9,997 nt of DNA from Candidatus Gastranaerophilales bacterium. Lineage in GTDB: Bacteria > Cyanobacteriota > Vampirovibrionia > Gastranaerophilales > Gastranaerophilaceae. Where the stretch lies: NCBI GenBank assembly GCA_944323495.1, contig CALUSZ010000166.1:1-9997 (forward strand). The letters run 5' to 3'. Position numbers and translations under genes: made by a program. Of this stretch, positions 1-6,609 are shown piece after piece (position 1 is the first letter of the stretch; each line of letters begins with the position of its first letter). The notes below the pieces were generated by a model. The model was not told the origin of the DNA and made no database searches. It saw only the letters and a program-made list of their open reading frames with translations.

Positions 1-26
1 CAGTGTTGTTACAGATGTTACAAAAA

Positions 27-52
27 TCCCCGGCTGATAAATCAGCCGGGGA
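27..52 (-). terminator. Rho-independent terminator of the 430-aa gene
   Basis: A perfect 12-bp inverted repeat (arms at 27-38 and 41-52, GC-rich core CCCCGGCTGA) lies 6 bases beyond the stop codon of the minus-strand gene at 59-1351. Read on the minus strand the stem is followed by a run of five T, the classic intrinsic terminator layout. On the plus strand no T-run follows the stem, so it is directional. Confidence 0.9.
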
Positions 53-58
53 TTAAAT

Positions 59-1351
59 TTATCCGAATATCTTTTTCGCAACCGCTTTTAGCTTTTCAAA
101 ATCATAGCCTGAGGTGATTGAACCTTCCCAAGCGCTATTATTCTGGTACGTATCATACTTGGCTTTGTCTTTGGTATATTCAACATCAGCTCCATCATAA
201 GTAGAACCATCTGAATTTTTATTAGGAGTTGTATCATGTGATATCATTATTCTGGTTATCTCACCATTTTTATCATACTGAACCTCGATCCATCTGCCAT
301 CAGGAAGGTTTGCTTGTTTCCAATCATAATCACCTTCTTCATTATGTCCGGAGTCTATCGCCGGTTTCGGGTTCATGTTGGCGACCTCAGCAAGAAATCT
401 GTTTGCATCATCAAAGGTCTTTCTAATCTTTGGAAGGTCTTTATTAAATTGATTTACTACTCTAACTTGTCTGTTATTTGCATCTAAGATTTTAGTTTTC
501 AAATCCTTTATTGTTTTTTTCATCTCATCAAGAGACATTTTCATACATTCTCCGTGATATTTTGTCGGGAGTTTTAGCTCCTTAGCTTTATTAACAAGGT
601 GCTTTAATACATATTTATAAACATCATTTTGGTCCAATCCCGCGCCCATAAGGTCGATATCATCAATCATAGTTGCTATTTGAGGGAAAGAATGGACTAC
701 ATAAACAACATTATTTTTATTTATACGTTTTAAAATATTTATTAGTTTATCCCTTCCCTGTGGGTTATTTAACATTTTGGCGCCTGGCTTTCCAGCTTTT
801 GCGGCTCTATCTTCTTGTTCTAATGCTTTAAGTTCTTTTACAATAGCTTGTGCTTCTTTTTGAGCTTTTGTAATTTCAGATAGTTGTTTGCGCCATATAT
901 TTACTTTTACACTGTCAAAATCTTTTTGTACACTATTTGTTGTATTTTCAGGAGTTGTTTCTTCTGCAGCTGGAGCTTTTTCTTCTTCTGCAGCTGCGGC
1001 TGCTCCTTGGGCAGCACCGGCTTCTCCAGATTTATCCCCGGCAGAAGCACCTTCTGCAGCTCCGGTACCTGATTCTGTCGCTGGAGCATAGTCTTTATTA
1101 AGCCATTCCTGAGCTAAATCATTAATACCTTTACCTGACGACTTCGCACCTTTAACCACATAAGTAGTGATTGAATTCATTGCTGATTCAACATCAATAG
1201 ATTCCTTAATCGTTTTGCCGCCGTGCTCTTTGGCAAACGCGTCCCAAATACTCTTTTCAATTTTTCCGTCTTTTGTTCCGTCTGCAGCATCAAGCTTCTG
1301 GGCAATCTGCCCTGCTAGTGTGCTGTTCAATAATGGGTTTACATCTGTCAT
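59..1351 (-). CDS. Hypothetical protein with EF-hand-like N-terminus, Ala/Glu-rich linker and conserved C-terminal domain
   Basis: Function unknown. Residues 15-40 hold an EF-hand-like loop (D24, D28-G29, I31) followed by a Trp-containing helix (SIWDAF). The twelfth-position acidic residue of a true EF-hand is missing, so calcium binding is uncertain. Residues 95-136 are a low-complexity Ala/Glu/Gly linker. Residues 150-185 are Lys/Glu/Ala-rich and probably helical or coiled coil, and 195-325 are mostly helical. Residues 345-400 form a polar Gly/Asp-rich domain with the motifs EVQYDKNGEITRIMISHDTT and YDGADVEY. No signal peptide or membrane segment is visible, although the linker architecture would suit a surface or secreted protein using an unrecognised export route. 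The ATG is preceded by AAGGAGT (1360-1366) at a suitable distance. From memory, Gastranaerophilales genomes carry several proteins of this general form; this was not checked. It is transcribed alone, divergently from the GH13 gene. Confidence 0.85.
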   Translation of the reverse strand: MTDVNPLLNSTLAGQIAQKLDAADGTKDGKIEKSIWDAFAKEHGGKTIKESIDVESAMNSITTYVVKGAKSSGKGINDLAQEWLNKDYAPATESGTGAAEGASAGDKSGEAGAAQGAAAAAEEEKAPAAEETTPENTTNSVQKDFDSVKVNIWRKQLSEITKAQKEAQAIVKELKALEQEDRAAKAGKPGAKMLNNPQGRDKLINILKRINKNNVVYVVHSFPQIATMIDDIDLMGAGLDQNDVYKYVLKHLVNKAKELKLPTKYHGECMKMSLDEMKKTIKDLKTKILDANNRQVRVVNQFNKDLPKIRKTFDDANRFLAEVANMNPKPAIDSGHNEEGDYDWKQANLPDGRWIEVQYDKNGEITRIMISHDTTPNKNSDGSTYDGADVEYTKDKAKYDTYQNNSAWEGSITSGYDFEKLKAVAKKIFG

Positions 1352-1471
1352 TTTTTGTTACTCCTTATCTTACATAAAAATTTCTTACGTTTATATTTAC
1401 GGCATTTTTTTCTGAAACTTTAGTTTTTCAAAACATTTTGTTACAAAAATTTACAATCAATACTTGTTTGT

Positions 1472-1500
1472 TTGTAAAAAATATATATACGTGATATTAT
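1472..1500 (+). promoter_or_regulatory. Promoter of the GH13 gene (extended -10)
   Basis: TTGTAA (1472-1477) lies 17 bases before TATTAT (1495-1500). A TG one base upstream of the hexamer makes an extended -10 (TGATATTAT). Transcription would start near 1507, giving a leader of about 45 bases that contains AAGGAG at 1538-1543, 8 bases before the ATG. The rest of the 1352-1551 gap is AT-rich. I saw no convincing promoter for the divergent 430-aa gene and no riboswitch-like fold. Confidence 0.6.
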
Positions 1501-1551
1501 TCTTGTATACAGAATCCGAACAATCACAAATTTAGATAAGGAGAACCCTAT

Positions 1552-3810
1552 ATGTTAGACTTTTTGTTTAAAAAAGAGACAGGCAATGCTTGCGAAAATT
1601 TAAACAGTTTTTATTCTAAATTAAAAGAGATGTATTCTTTTGAAGATATCAGCAATGAAAGAAAAGAGTATCTGAAATCTTTGATGAATAAATACGGGTA
1701 TCTTCCTTATCCGCAAATAAAGGCTTTGGAAGAGTTATCAGATGCGGAAGTTTTATTTGCTCTGGAATCTAAATGGGAAGCAAACGGAGTATTTAAGGAC
1801 GGACTGTTTGAGTTTGAAAAAACAAGCGTGCTTGCAAGAAATGACGTAAAAGATTCTTCCTGGCTTCAAAAGGAAGGACACGATATTAAGCTTACGAACC
1901 TCGCGGGGCTCGGTAACGGGGCTGAATGCGGTAAATTCATGGATTGGATGAGAGAATTATTAATATTACCAACCGGAAACTTAGAAAATAATATTTTCTC
2001 AACAACTATGTATTTAATTCCATTCCATCCACGTGATTTTGGATGTGCTTATCTCCCGACTGCAAGCTGTGTAAGCCCGAATTTAGAAGACAAAAATATT
2101 ACTGAAAAAACAGGTATGAATGCAGACGGACAGGTCAGAATGTTTATTGAAATGACCCAGCTTGCAGGTCATCCGGTAATTTATGATATTCTGCCGCAGA
2201 CGGGAAGATTTTCTAAAATTGTTTTAACAAATCCTGATTGCGCAAGATGGTTTGACATAAATGCTTTAATTGAAGAATTATTAAAGAATGTTGATACTGA
2301 AATCACCAAACTTGCCGATAAATATTCAAGTGATGATTTGAATATAGTATCTGGAATTTATAAAAAAGCAATTAAGGGTGAAAGTTACGGCGATTTGTCT
2401 GAACATTACCAGAAGATTTTCGATGAGCTGGACGAATTATTAAAAGAAACAAAAATTTTCTTATCTAATTCAATGCTGGAAAAGAGCATTCAAGATAAAC
2501 TTCATAGAAAAGCAAAATTAATAATCAATAAAGTTGCAGGTAACATGCAAGGAAAAAAACTCTCTGAAGAAGAGATTACAAACCAGAATGAAATTATTCA
2601 GGCTTTAATGAATGAAGGTATGTGGCCTGCTCCCGGAGGAGCCTGGTGCTCTGCCGGAATTCCGGTTTTTGATAGAATGAGCACAGGAGCATCTTTCCCA
2701 ACATTCAAACATTACAAATTTGACGGCGAAGATGTAACTAAGTTCGCTAATCTTGACTGCCAGACACCGTATTACTTTGTATGTCTAGAAAATGGTAAAT
2801 ACAATAACGATGTAATAAAATTCTTTATTGATTATATGAAAGATCTTCAGGAAAAATTCAATTTTGACGGATTTAGAGTTGACCATATCGACCATATTGT
2901 TGATGAGGTTTCGGAACAGGATGGAACTCCTATAAGCTATCGTGCACCAAGAAAAGTTCTTGGAATGCTTAATTCTGCAATGAAAGAAAAAATTCCTTAC
3001 TTTGCAACATTAGCAGAATATATGCTCTGGGATAATTATTTCAAGGAGTATCACGAAGATATGCATTTTGATGTTCTCTGGGGAAATGATATTGTTTCTC
3101 AAAGCTACAAGACTCCCGGTGCAATTGCTGAGGATAATCTGACTCTGGCTAATTATAATACAGCTTCCAAAGCTTCAACCCCGCTTTCTATATTAAAAAC
3201 TTATAATAATCAGGATGGCGAGTTTGAAGCAATTGACAGATATCCGGGTCAATTAGGAGAGCAGGGAGCTTTGTTTAAATGGTTCAAGTATAAATTCCTC
3301 CCCGGCGGACGCTACGCACAAAGACCTGTTATGTATATTGACGGAGACGAGTCTTTTACAAAAACCGGTATGGAATACGTAATCGGAAATGAAGTCTCTA
3401 TGAAGAGAGAAAAAGACTATGATTTCTTTGCAAAATTTGACGCTATTGACAGATTTGTAAAAAATAATTCTGTAATCACTGACGGTGAAGCGCATATCAT
3501 AAGACAGGATGATGACGGGTTTGTAGTCTGGCAGATTCAGAAAGAGGGATTAAAAAACTCTATCCTTGTTGTTGCTAACTATCAGTCTCCAACTGAAAAA
3601 TTCTGTCTTGAAGATGGAACGGTTGAGGTGAGAGAAGGAAGGGAAGTTTTCGATAAAACAATAGAGCTCTCCTGCGACTATTCAATCGTTTCTGAATTCA
3701 GGTTTGACGGTACTGATTATATGGAAGAAAAATTTGTAGCTGCAACAAATTCTCTTTCTTTTGGGAAATTGATGCCTGCTGAGTTCAAATTTTTCACTGT
3801 CATAAGATAA
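1552..3810 (+). CDS. Divergent GH13-family (alpha-amylase superfamily) protein
   Basis: Probably an intracellular enzyme acting on alpha-glucosidic bonds; no signal peptide is present. A (beta/alpha)8 barrel appears to run from about residue 145 to 600. GH13 region I fits residues 208-218 (VIYDILPQTG). Region II is FDGFRVDHIDH with R442 and nucleophile candidate D444. Region III is ATLAEY with acid/base E489. Region IV is YNNQD with D555. All three catalytic carboxylates are therefore present. The substrate-binding His usually found in region IV (NHD) is Gln554, and the region I His is also absent. About 215 residues, with a long helical stretch (235-350), separate regions I and II, more than in typical alpha-amylases. 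The first 140 residues match no domain I know. Residues 640-752 look like a beta-rich C-terminal domain. Specificity (hydrolase, transglycosylase or phosphorylase) cannot be told. A strong AAGGAG supports the ATG. It is a single-gene unit. Confidence 0.8.
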   Translation: MLDFLFKKETGNACENLNSFYSKLKEMYSFEDISNERKEYLKSLMNKYGYLPYPQIKALEELSDAEVLFALESKWEANGVFKDGLFEFEKTSVLARNDVKDSSWLQKEGHDIKLTNLAGLGNGAECGKFMDWMRELLILPTGNLENNIFSTTMYLIPFHPRDFGCAYLPTASCVSPNLEDKNITEKTGMNADGQVRMFIEMTQLAGHPVIYDILPQTGRFSKIVLTNPDCARWFDINALIEELLKNVDTEITKLADKYSSDDLNIVSGIYKKAIKGESYGDLSEHYQKIFDELDELLKETKIFLSNSMLEKSIQDKLHRKAKLIINKVAGNMQGKKLSEEEITNQNEIIQALMNEGMWPAPGGAWCSAGIPVFDRMSTGASFPTFKHYKFDGEDVTKFANLDCQTPYYFVCLENGKYNNDVIKFFIDYMKDLQEKFNFDGFRVDHIDHIVDEVSEQDGTPISYRAPRKVLGMLNSAMKEKIPYFATLAEYMLWDNYFKEYHEDMHFDVLWGNDIVSQSYKTPGAIAEDNLTLANYNTASKASTPLSILKTYNNQDGEFEAIDRYPGQLGEQGALFKWFKYKFLPGGRYAQRPVMYIDGDESFTKTGMEYVIGNEVSMKREKDYDFFAKFDAIDRFVKNNSVITDGEAHIIRQDDDGFVVWQIQKEGLKNSILVVANYQSPTEKFCLEDGTVEVREGREVFDKTIELSCDYSIVSEFRFDGTDYMEEKFVAATNSLSFGKLMPAEFKFFTVIR

Positions 3811-3863
3811 TAAATAACGGGTAATATTTAACTAATTAAATATTTACCCCCAGGAGTATAATT

Positions 3864-3891
3864 TACGATTAAGTAAACTACGATTAAGTAA
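3864..3891. repeat. Tandem direct repeat of 13 bp, period 15
   Basis: TACGATTAAGTAA occurs at 3864-3876 and again at 3879-3891. Each copy contains the small dyad TAC-GATTAA-GTA. The pair sits between the GH13 stop codon and the terminator at 3905. It may be a protein-binding site, an RNA element in the 3' untranslated region, or a chance duplication. Just before it, 3819-3850 holds a weak imperfect inverted repeat (GGGTAA...TTACCC) with no T-run. Confidence 0.5.
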
Positions 3892-3904
3892 TATAGGGAT
3901 ACTT

Positions 3905-3935
3905 GCCGGATTTTTTAAAAAATCCGGCTTTACTT
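3905..3935 (+). terminator. Rho-independent terminator of the GH13 gene
   Basis: A perfect 24-bp palindrome (GCCGGATTTTTT and its exact complement, 3905-3928) is followed on the plus strand by TTTACTTTTTATTTT. It lies 94 bases after the GH13 stop, between two convergent genes. On the minus strand no T-run follows, so it mainly serves the plus-strand gene, although the stem itself could slow transcription from both sides. Confidence 0.8.
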
Positions 3936-3936
3936 T

Positions 3937-4200
3937 TTATTTTATGAAACTAAAAGCTACTATTTTATCGAGATTAATGTGAAGCCAATCATAACTTGAG
4001 CTTGTATATCTGTCACATTCTTCAGAATAGCTGTCGTTTAAAAGACACAATGAGGCATTCGTAAGATTAATGTAATTATCTTTGTTGCACTCCTCGCAAT
4101 CATAGACATAGCCGGTTATCTGGTAATGGTTTGTGATTAGAATGACTTTATCAGTCTCACTTTTGTCCATAATTTTTTTGAATTCTTTTAATCTATCCAT
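3937..4200 (-). CDS. Small hypothetical protein (87 aa), possible small beta-barrel fold
   Basis: I do not recognise this protein. After a charged helical start (MDRLKEFKKIMDK), residues 18-34 (KVILITNHYQITGYVYD) and 43-53 (YINLTNASLCL) read like alternating beta strands, and the end (WLHINLDKIVAFSFI) reads like a final strand. This order resembles the Sm/Hfq-like pattern in which a short N-terminal helix precedes five strands and the first strands carry a 'V-x-G-x-V' turn. That is only a shape comparison. Three Cys (35, 38 and 52) plus Cys62 could bind metal, but the spacing (CEEC, then single Cys) matches no motif I know. The start has a weak AGGA site (4211-4214) 10 bases upstream. The gene lies 66 bases behind the HD-GYP gene on the same strand and may be co-transcribed with it. 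Confidence 0.7.
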   Translation of the reverse strand: MDRLKEFKKIMDKSETDKVILITNHYQITGYVYDCEECNKDNYINLTNASLCLLNDSYSEECDRYTSSSYDWLHINLDKIVAFSFIK

Positions 4201-4210
4201 ATCTACTAAA

Positions 4211-4237
4211 TCCTATATTTGTAATACAAATACAGGA
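4211..4237 (-). promoter_or_regulatory. Palindrome covering the RBS of the 87-aa gene
   Basis: Two 13-base arms around a single central base (4224) are complementary except at 4215/4233, which would be a G-U pair in minus-strand RNA. One arm contains AGGA, the only plausible ribosome binding sequence of the 87-aa gene, so an RNA hairpin would bury it. The core TTTGTA-A-TACAAA would equally suit a dimeric DNA-binding repressor. With no T-run after it, it does not look like a terminator for the upstream HD-GYP gene. Confidence 0.6.
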
Positions 4238-4266
4238 TGCCAAATGCAATGATTTTTTGCAATTAG

Positions 4267-5265
4267 CTAGACTACCATATCATTGAAGTCTTTTGAATCG
4301 TCGTAGTTAAACATATGAATAAATGTATAAAGCATTTTGGCTGAAAAGCGTTTAGTTCCGACTTCAAGCATTGTTCTTAACGCTTCTTTATTGTTCATAA
4401 TAAGTGTATGGGTTCTGTTAAAGGCTAAATTGTCATAATAATTAGCCACATTTATTATCTGGCTGTATTCTGAAATGTAATCGCTTGAAAGCCCCTTGGG
4501 ATAACCGGAGCCGTCATTATTTTCATGGTGTTCAAGTGCAACCTTTGCGATTTCTTCCGAGAGCTCAAATTCTTCTTTAATCATCTTATATCCTAGAATA
4601 GTATGCTCTTTCACCTCATCTTCATTCATTGTTAACAGGGCTTGAGAATCAACAAGATTAATTTTTAATTTACCTATATCATGTAAAAGACCGGCCAGTA
4701 TAACCTGATCAACCGACATACTTGAGAATTCAAGTTTTTGCGCAATAAGCCCTGATATTACGGCAACATTGAGAGGATGGCAAAGCTCATACTCGCCTAA
4801 AAACCTTATTTTTGACCCCTTACTGGATCTGTGAACCTGTTTATATACTTCTGTTTTTAAAATACCGATTAGAGTGCTTAATTTTAACAGCCCTTCCTCA
4901 TAATACCCCTGAATTAACAAATCTAAAATCCGTTTGTAAAAATATTTAATCCTTACCTGTGTTTCCATTTTTACATATGCATCTTTATTAATTACAGTTT
5001 CAAAATCAGTAGGATCAAGACCTTCGTATGAAAAATTCATCACTTGAGAAGGTAATTTTTCTTCGGCTGCTTGATTATTATCTTGACTCCCTGCTTCATC
5101 ACTATTAAATTCTTCAGTATAAATCTTTACATAGTTTTTAAGCATTATAAGTTTACCAGGGGTTAAGACCTCACCGGCTTCAAAAATTTTACCTTTGTTT
5201 TCTGTATATAAATCAAACGGCAAAACTTTATAACTGCTTAATTCTTTGGGAGTAACAATTCTCAT
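4267..5265 (-). CDS. HD-GYP domain protein (probable cyclic-dinucleotide phosphodiesterase)
   Basis: HD-GYP proteins typically hydrolyse cyclic di-GMP (some act on cGAMP) in the cytoplasm. Numbering from the upstream ATG at 5274: residues 5-55 form a small N-terminal domain like those preceding other HD-GYP domains, 56-95 are a polar linker, and the HD-GYP domain runs from about 155 to 325. Visible motifs are H166, LLHDIGK (H198, D199), H224 and HHENNDGSGYP (H249, H250, D254, then the GYP loop). The usual 'VADxYDAL' reads VANYYDNL, so one consensus Asp is Asn278. No Glu stands four residues before H166, where some tri-metal HD-GYPs carry a ligand, so a two-metal site is more likely. There is no receiver domain or membrane segment. 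I place the start at 5265 because the ATG at 5272-5274 overlaps an exact -10 box; initiating at 5274 would add three residues. The 87-aa gene follows. Confidence 0.85.
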   Translation of the reverse strand: MRIVTPKELSSYKVLPFDLYTENKGKIFEAGEVLTPGKLIMLKNYVKIYTEEFNSDEAGSQDNNQAAEEKLPSQVMNFSYEGLDPTDFETVINKDAYVKMETQVRIKYFYKRILDLLIQGYYEEGLLKLSTLIGILKTEVYKQVHRSSKGSKIRFLGEYELCHPLNVAVISGLIAQKLEFSSMSVDQVILAGLLHDIGKLKINLVDSQALLTMNEDEVKEHTILGYKMIKEEFELSEEIAKVALEHHENNDGSGYPKGLSSDYISEYSQIINVANYYDNLAFNRTHTLIMNNKEALRTMLEVGTKRFSAKMLYTFIHMFNYDDSKDFNDMVV

Positions 5266-5272
5266 ACTTAGC

Positions 5273-5281
5273 ATTATAACA
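5273..5281 (-). promoter_or_regulatory. Extended -10 promoter of the HD-GYP gene
   Basis: On the minus strand 5281-5273 reads TGTTATAAT, an exact match to the extended -10 consensus TGnTATAAT. No clear -35 is visible, which is normal for extended -10 promoters. Transcription would start near 5266-5265, at or just before the ATG at 5265-5263, so the mRNA would be leaderless. No Shine-Dalgarno sequence precedes either candidate ATG, which agrees with this. Confidence 0.55.
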
Positions 5282-5355
5282 CTTTTTAAAGCAAAATCAT
5301 ACTGTATCTGCTCTATTTTTCATCCGACAATAAATAAAATTAATAAGCATATATA

Positions 5356-5384
5356 TTGAACTTATCGTATCAATATGATACGAT
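5356..5384 (+). promoter_or_regulatory. Promoter of the Fic/HTH gene
   Basis: TTGAAC (5356-5361) and TACGAT (5379-5384) are separated by exactly 17 bases, each matching four of six consensus positions. Transcription would start near 5391 and give a leader of about 30 bases with no Shine-Dalgarno sequence. The spacer and -10 lie inside the operator palindrome at 5362-5386, so a bound protein would block RNA polymerase. Confidence 0.5.
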
Positions 5385-5408
5385 AATAGTATTAAAATGA
5401 TACGATAA
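5362..5408. promoter_or_regulatory. Three-half-site operator upstream of the Fic/HTH gene
   Basis: TTATCGTATC (5362-5371) and GATACGATAA (5377-5386) form a perfect 10-bp inverted repeat with a 5-base spacer. A third copy of GATACGATAA stands at 5399-5408 in the same orientation as the second. The surrounding 13-mer ATGATACGATAAT repeats exactly at 5375-5387 and 5397-5409, 22 bp apart, about two helical turns. Such an array next to a gene with an N-terminal winged helix suggests autoregulation. The divergent HD-GYP promoter is about 80 bp away and could also be affected. Confidence 0.75.
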
Positions 5409-5421
5409 TTGAATTGTTAAA

Positions 5422-6468
5422 ATGGCACTAAACAAAAGACAAAATAAAATTTTAGAATTTATTAATAATAAACAAAGTGCTATGCGCTTTGAAATAGAAG
5501 AATTTATTAATCAAGCATATGATAATGTATCAAAAGTCACAATAATTCGTGATTTAGATTTGTTGTATAAAAATAAGCTTATTGATAAAACAGGTAAAGC
5601 CAGAAGTGTTACCTATCTTAGCCTTATTAAAAATGAGATTTTAAGACCGTATAACGTAGAAGAATATTTTAGTCAAAACCCTGATGATAGAAACATTAAG
5701 TATGAACAGTTTAACTTCGGAGTTTTTGATAATTTGCACAGCATTTTTTCTTCTAATGAATTAGCCGATTTAGAACAGACAAATCAAATATATAGAGAAA
5801 AAATCGATAATCTATCTCCAATAGCACTGAAAAAAGAATTTGAAAGATTATTAATAGAATTAAGCTGGAAATCCTCACAAATTGAGGGGAATACGTATTC
5901 ACTTCTTGATACCGAAGTTTTGATAAAGAACAATATCCAAGCTGATGGACATAAAAGAGAAGAAGCTGTTATGATTTTAAACCATAAAAAAGCTTTAGAA
6001 TATATTTTTGAAAATCAAACATATTTTCAAGATTTGACACTAAGAAAAATTGAAGAACTGCATGAAATCTTAACAGATGATATGGATATTCCAAGAGGAA
6101 TGAGAACTTCGCCTGTCGGAATTGTGGGTACGAATTATAAACCGCTTACAAATCAACACCAGATAAGAGAAGCAATGGAAAAACTTGTTGAACTTATAAA
6201 TAAAACAAAAAGTATAATAGAAAAGGCATTGATTGCGGTTATAATGATTTCGTATATACAACCTTTTGAAGACGGGAATAAACGTACGGGCAGAATATTA
6301 GCAAATGCAATTATGTATTCATACGGCTATTGCCCTCTATCATATAGAAGTGTAAAAGATACAGATTACAAAAAAGCTGTCATTATATTTTATGAAAATA
6401 ATAGTTTAGAATATTTCAAACGTATTTTTGTAGAGCAATTTAAGTTTGCTGTAGAAAAGTATTTTTAG
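5422..6468 (+). CDS. Winged-helix/Fic-domain protein with H-to-Q change in the Fic motif, probable regulator
   Basis: Fic domains normally transfer AMP or related groups to hydroxyl side chains of target proteins. Residues 1-65 form a DeoR-like winged helix (recognition helix near SKVTIIRDLDLLYK). Residues 80-135 link to an N-terminal helical Fic section containing SSQIEGN (S151, E155, G156), which matches the inhibitory motif [S/T]xxxE[G/N]. The Fic core is at about 200-310. Its signature reads IQPFEDGNKRTGR (279-291): the catalytic His of HPFx[D/E]GN is Gln280 (codon CAA, 6259-6261), while the nucleotide-binding D284, G285, N286, R288 and R291 remain. Canonical AMPylation is therefore unlikely; nucleotide sensing or DNA-binding control is more plausible. 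I recall other HTH-Fic proteins with Gln here, unchecked. The ATG has no Shine-Dalgarno sequence, but the HTH begins right at it. A promoter and operator lie directly upstream. It is monocistronic and convergent with the 130-aa gene. Confidence 0.85.
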   Translation: MALNKRQNKILEFINNKQSAMRFEIEEFINQAYDNVSKVTIIRDLDLLYKNKLIDKTGKARSVTYLSLIKNEILRPYNVEEYFSQNPDDRNIKYEQFNFGVFDNLHSIFSSNELADLEQTNQIYREKIDNLSPIALKKEFERLLIELSWKSSQIEGNTYSLLDTEVLIKNNIQADGHKREEAVMILNHKKALEYIFENQTYFQDLTLRKIEELHEILTDDMDIPRGMRTSPVGIVGTNYKPLTNQHQIREAMEKLVELINKTKSIIEKALIAVIMISYIQPFEDGNKRTGRILANAIMYSYGYCPLSYRSVKDTDYKKAVIIFYENNSLEYFKRIFVEQFKFAVEKYF

Positions 6469-6488
6469 ACCTTGTAGTATTAAAGTTC

Positions 6489-6510
6489 GTAGGTTGAGTA
6501 AAACCCAACA
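6489..6510 (+). repeat. REP-like element A (single)
   Basis: A 22-base unit with a GTAG head, a 7-base stem GTTGAGT / ACCCAAC (one A-C mismatch, a G-U wobble on the other strand) and the loop AAA. It matches element B at 7055 in 19 of 22 positions. It lies between the convergent ends of the Fic gene and the 130-aa gene. The sequence GTATTAAAGTT (6477-6487) just before it recurs at 7093-7103 next to element C. Confidence 0.75.
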
Positions 6511-6609
6511 AATAAATAATTTTTGATGCGATAAATCTAAGATTTGCCACATCCCACTTGCTAAGAAATTCTTTAGAATATTCTTCATATAATGTACCAC
6601 CTATGGATA

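Noticed and set aside
884..1091. Overlapping plus-strand open frames opposite the Ala/Glu-rich linker, and a minus-strand one at 907-1089
   Set aside because: They are by-products of the repetitive GCN/GAR codons of the linker, with low-complexity translations and no start signals.
3253..3495. Minus-strand open frame inside the GH13 gene
   Set aside because: It lies fully inside a well-supported gene and has no ribosome binding site or domain signal.
3819..3850. Inverted repeat GGGTAA...TTACCC after the GH13 stop as a terminator
   Set aside because: The stem is AT-rich with a bulge and has no T-run, and a far better terminator follows at 3905.
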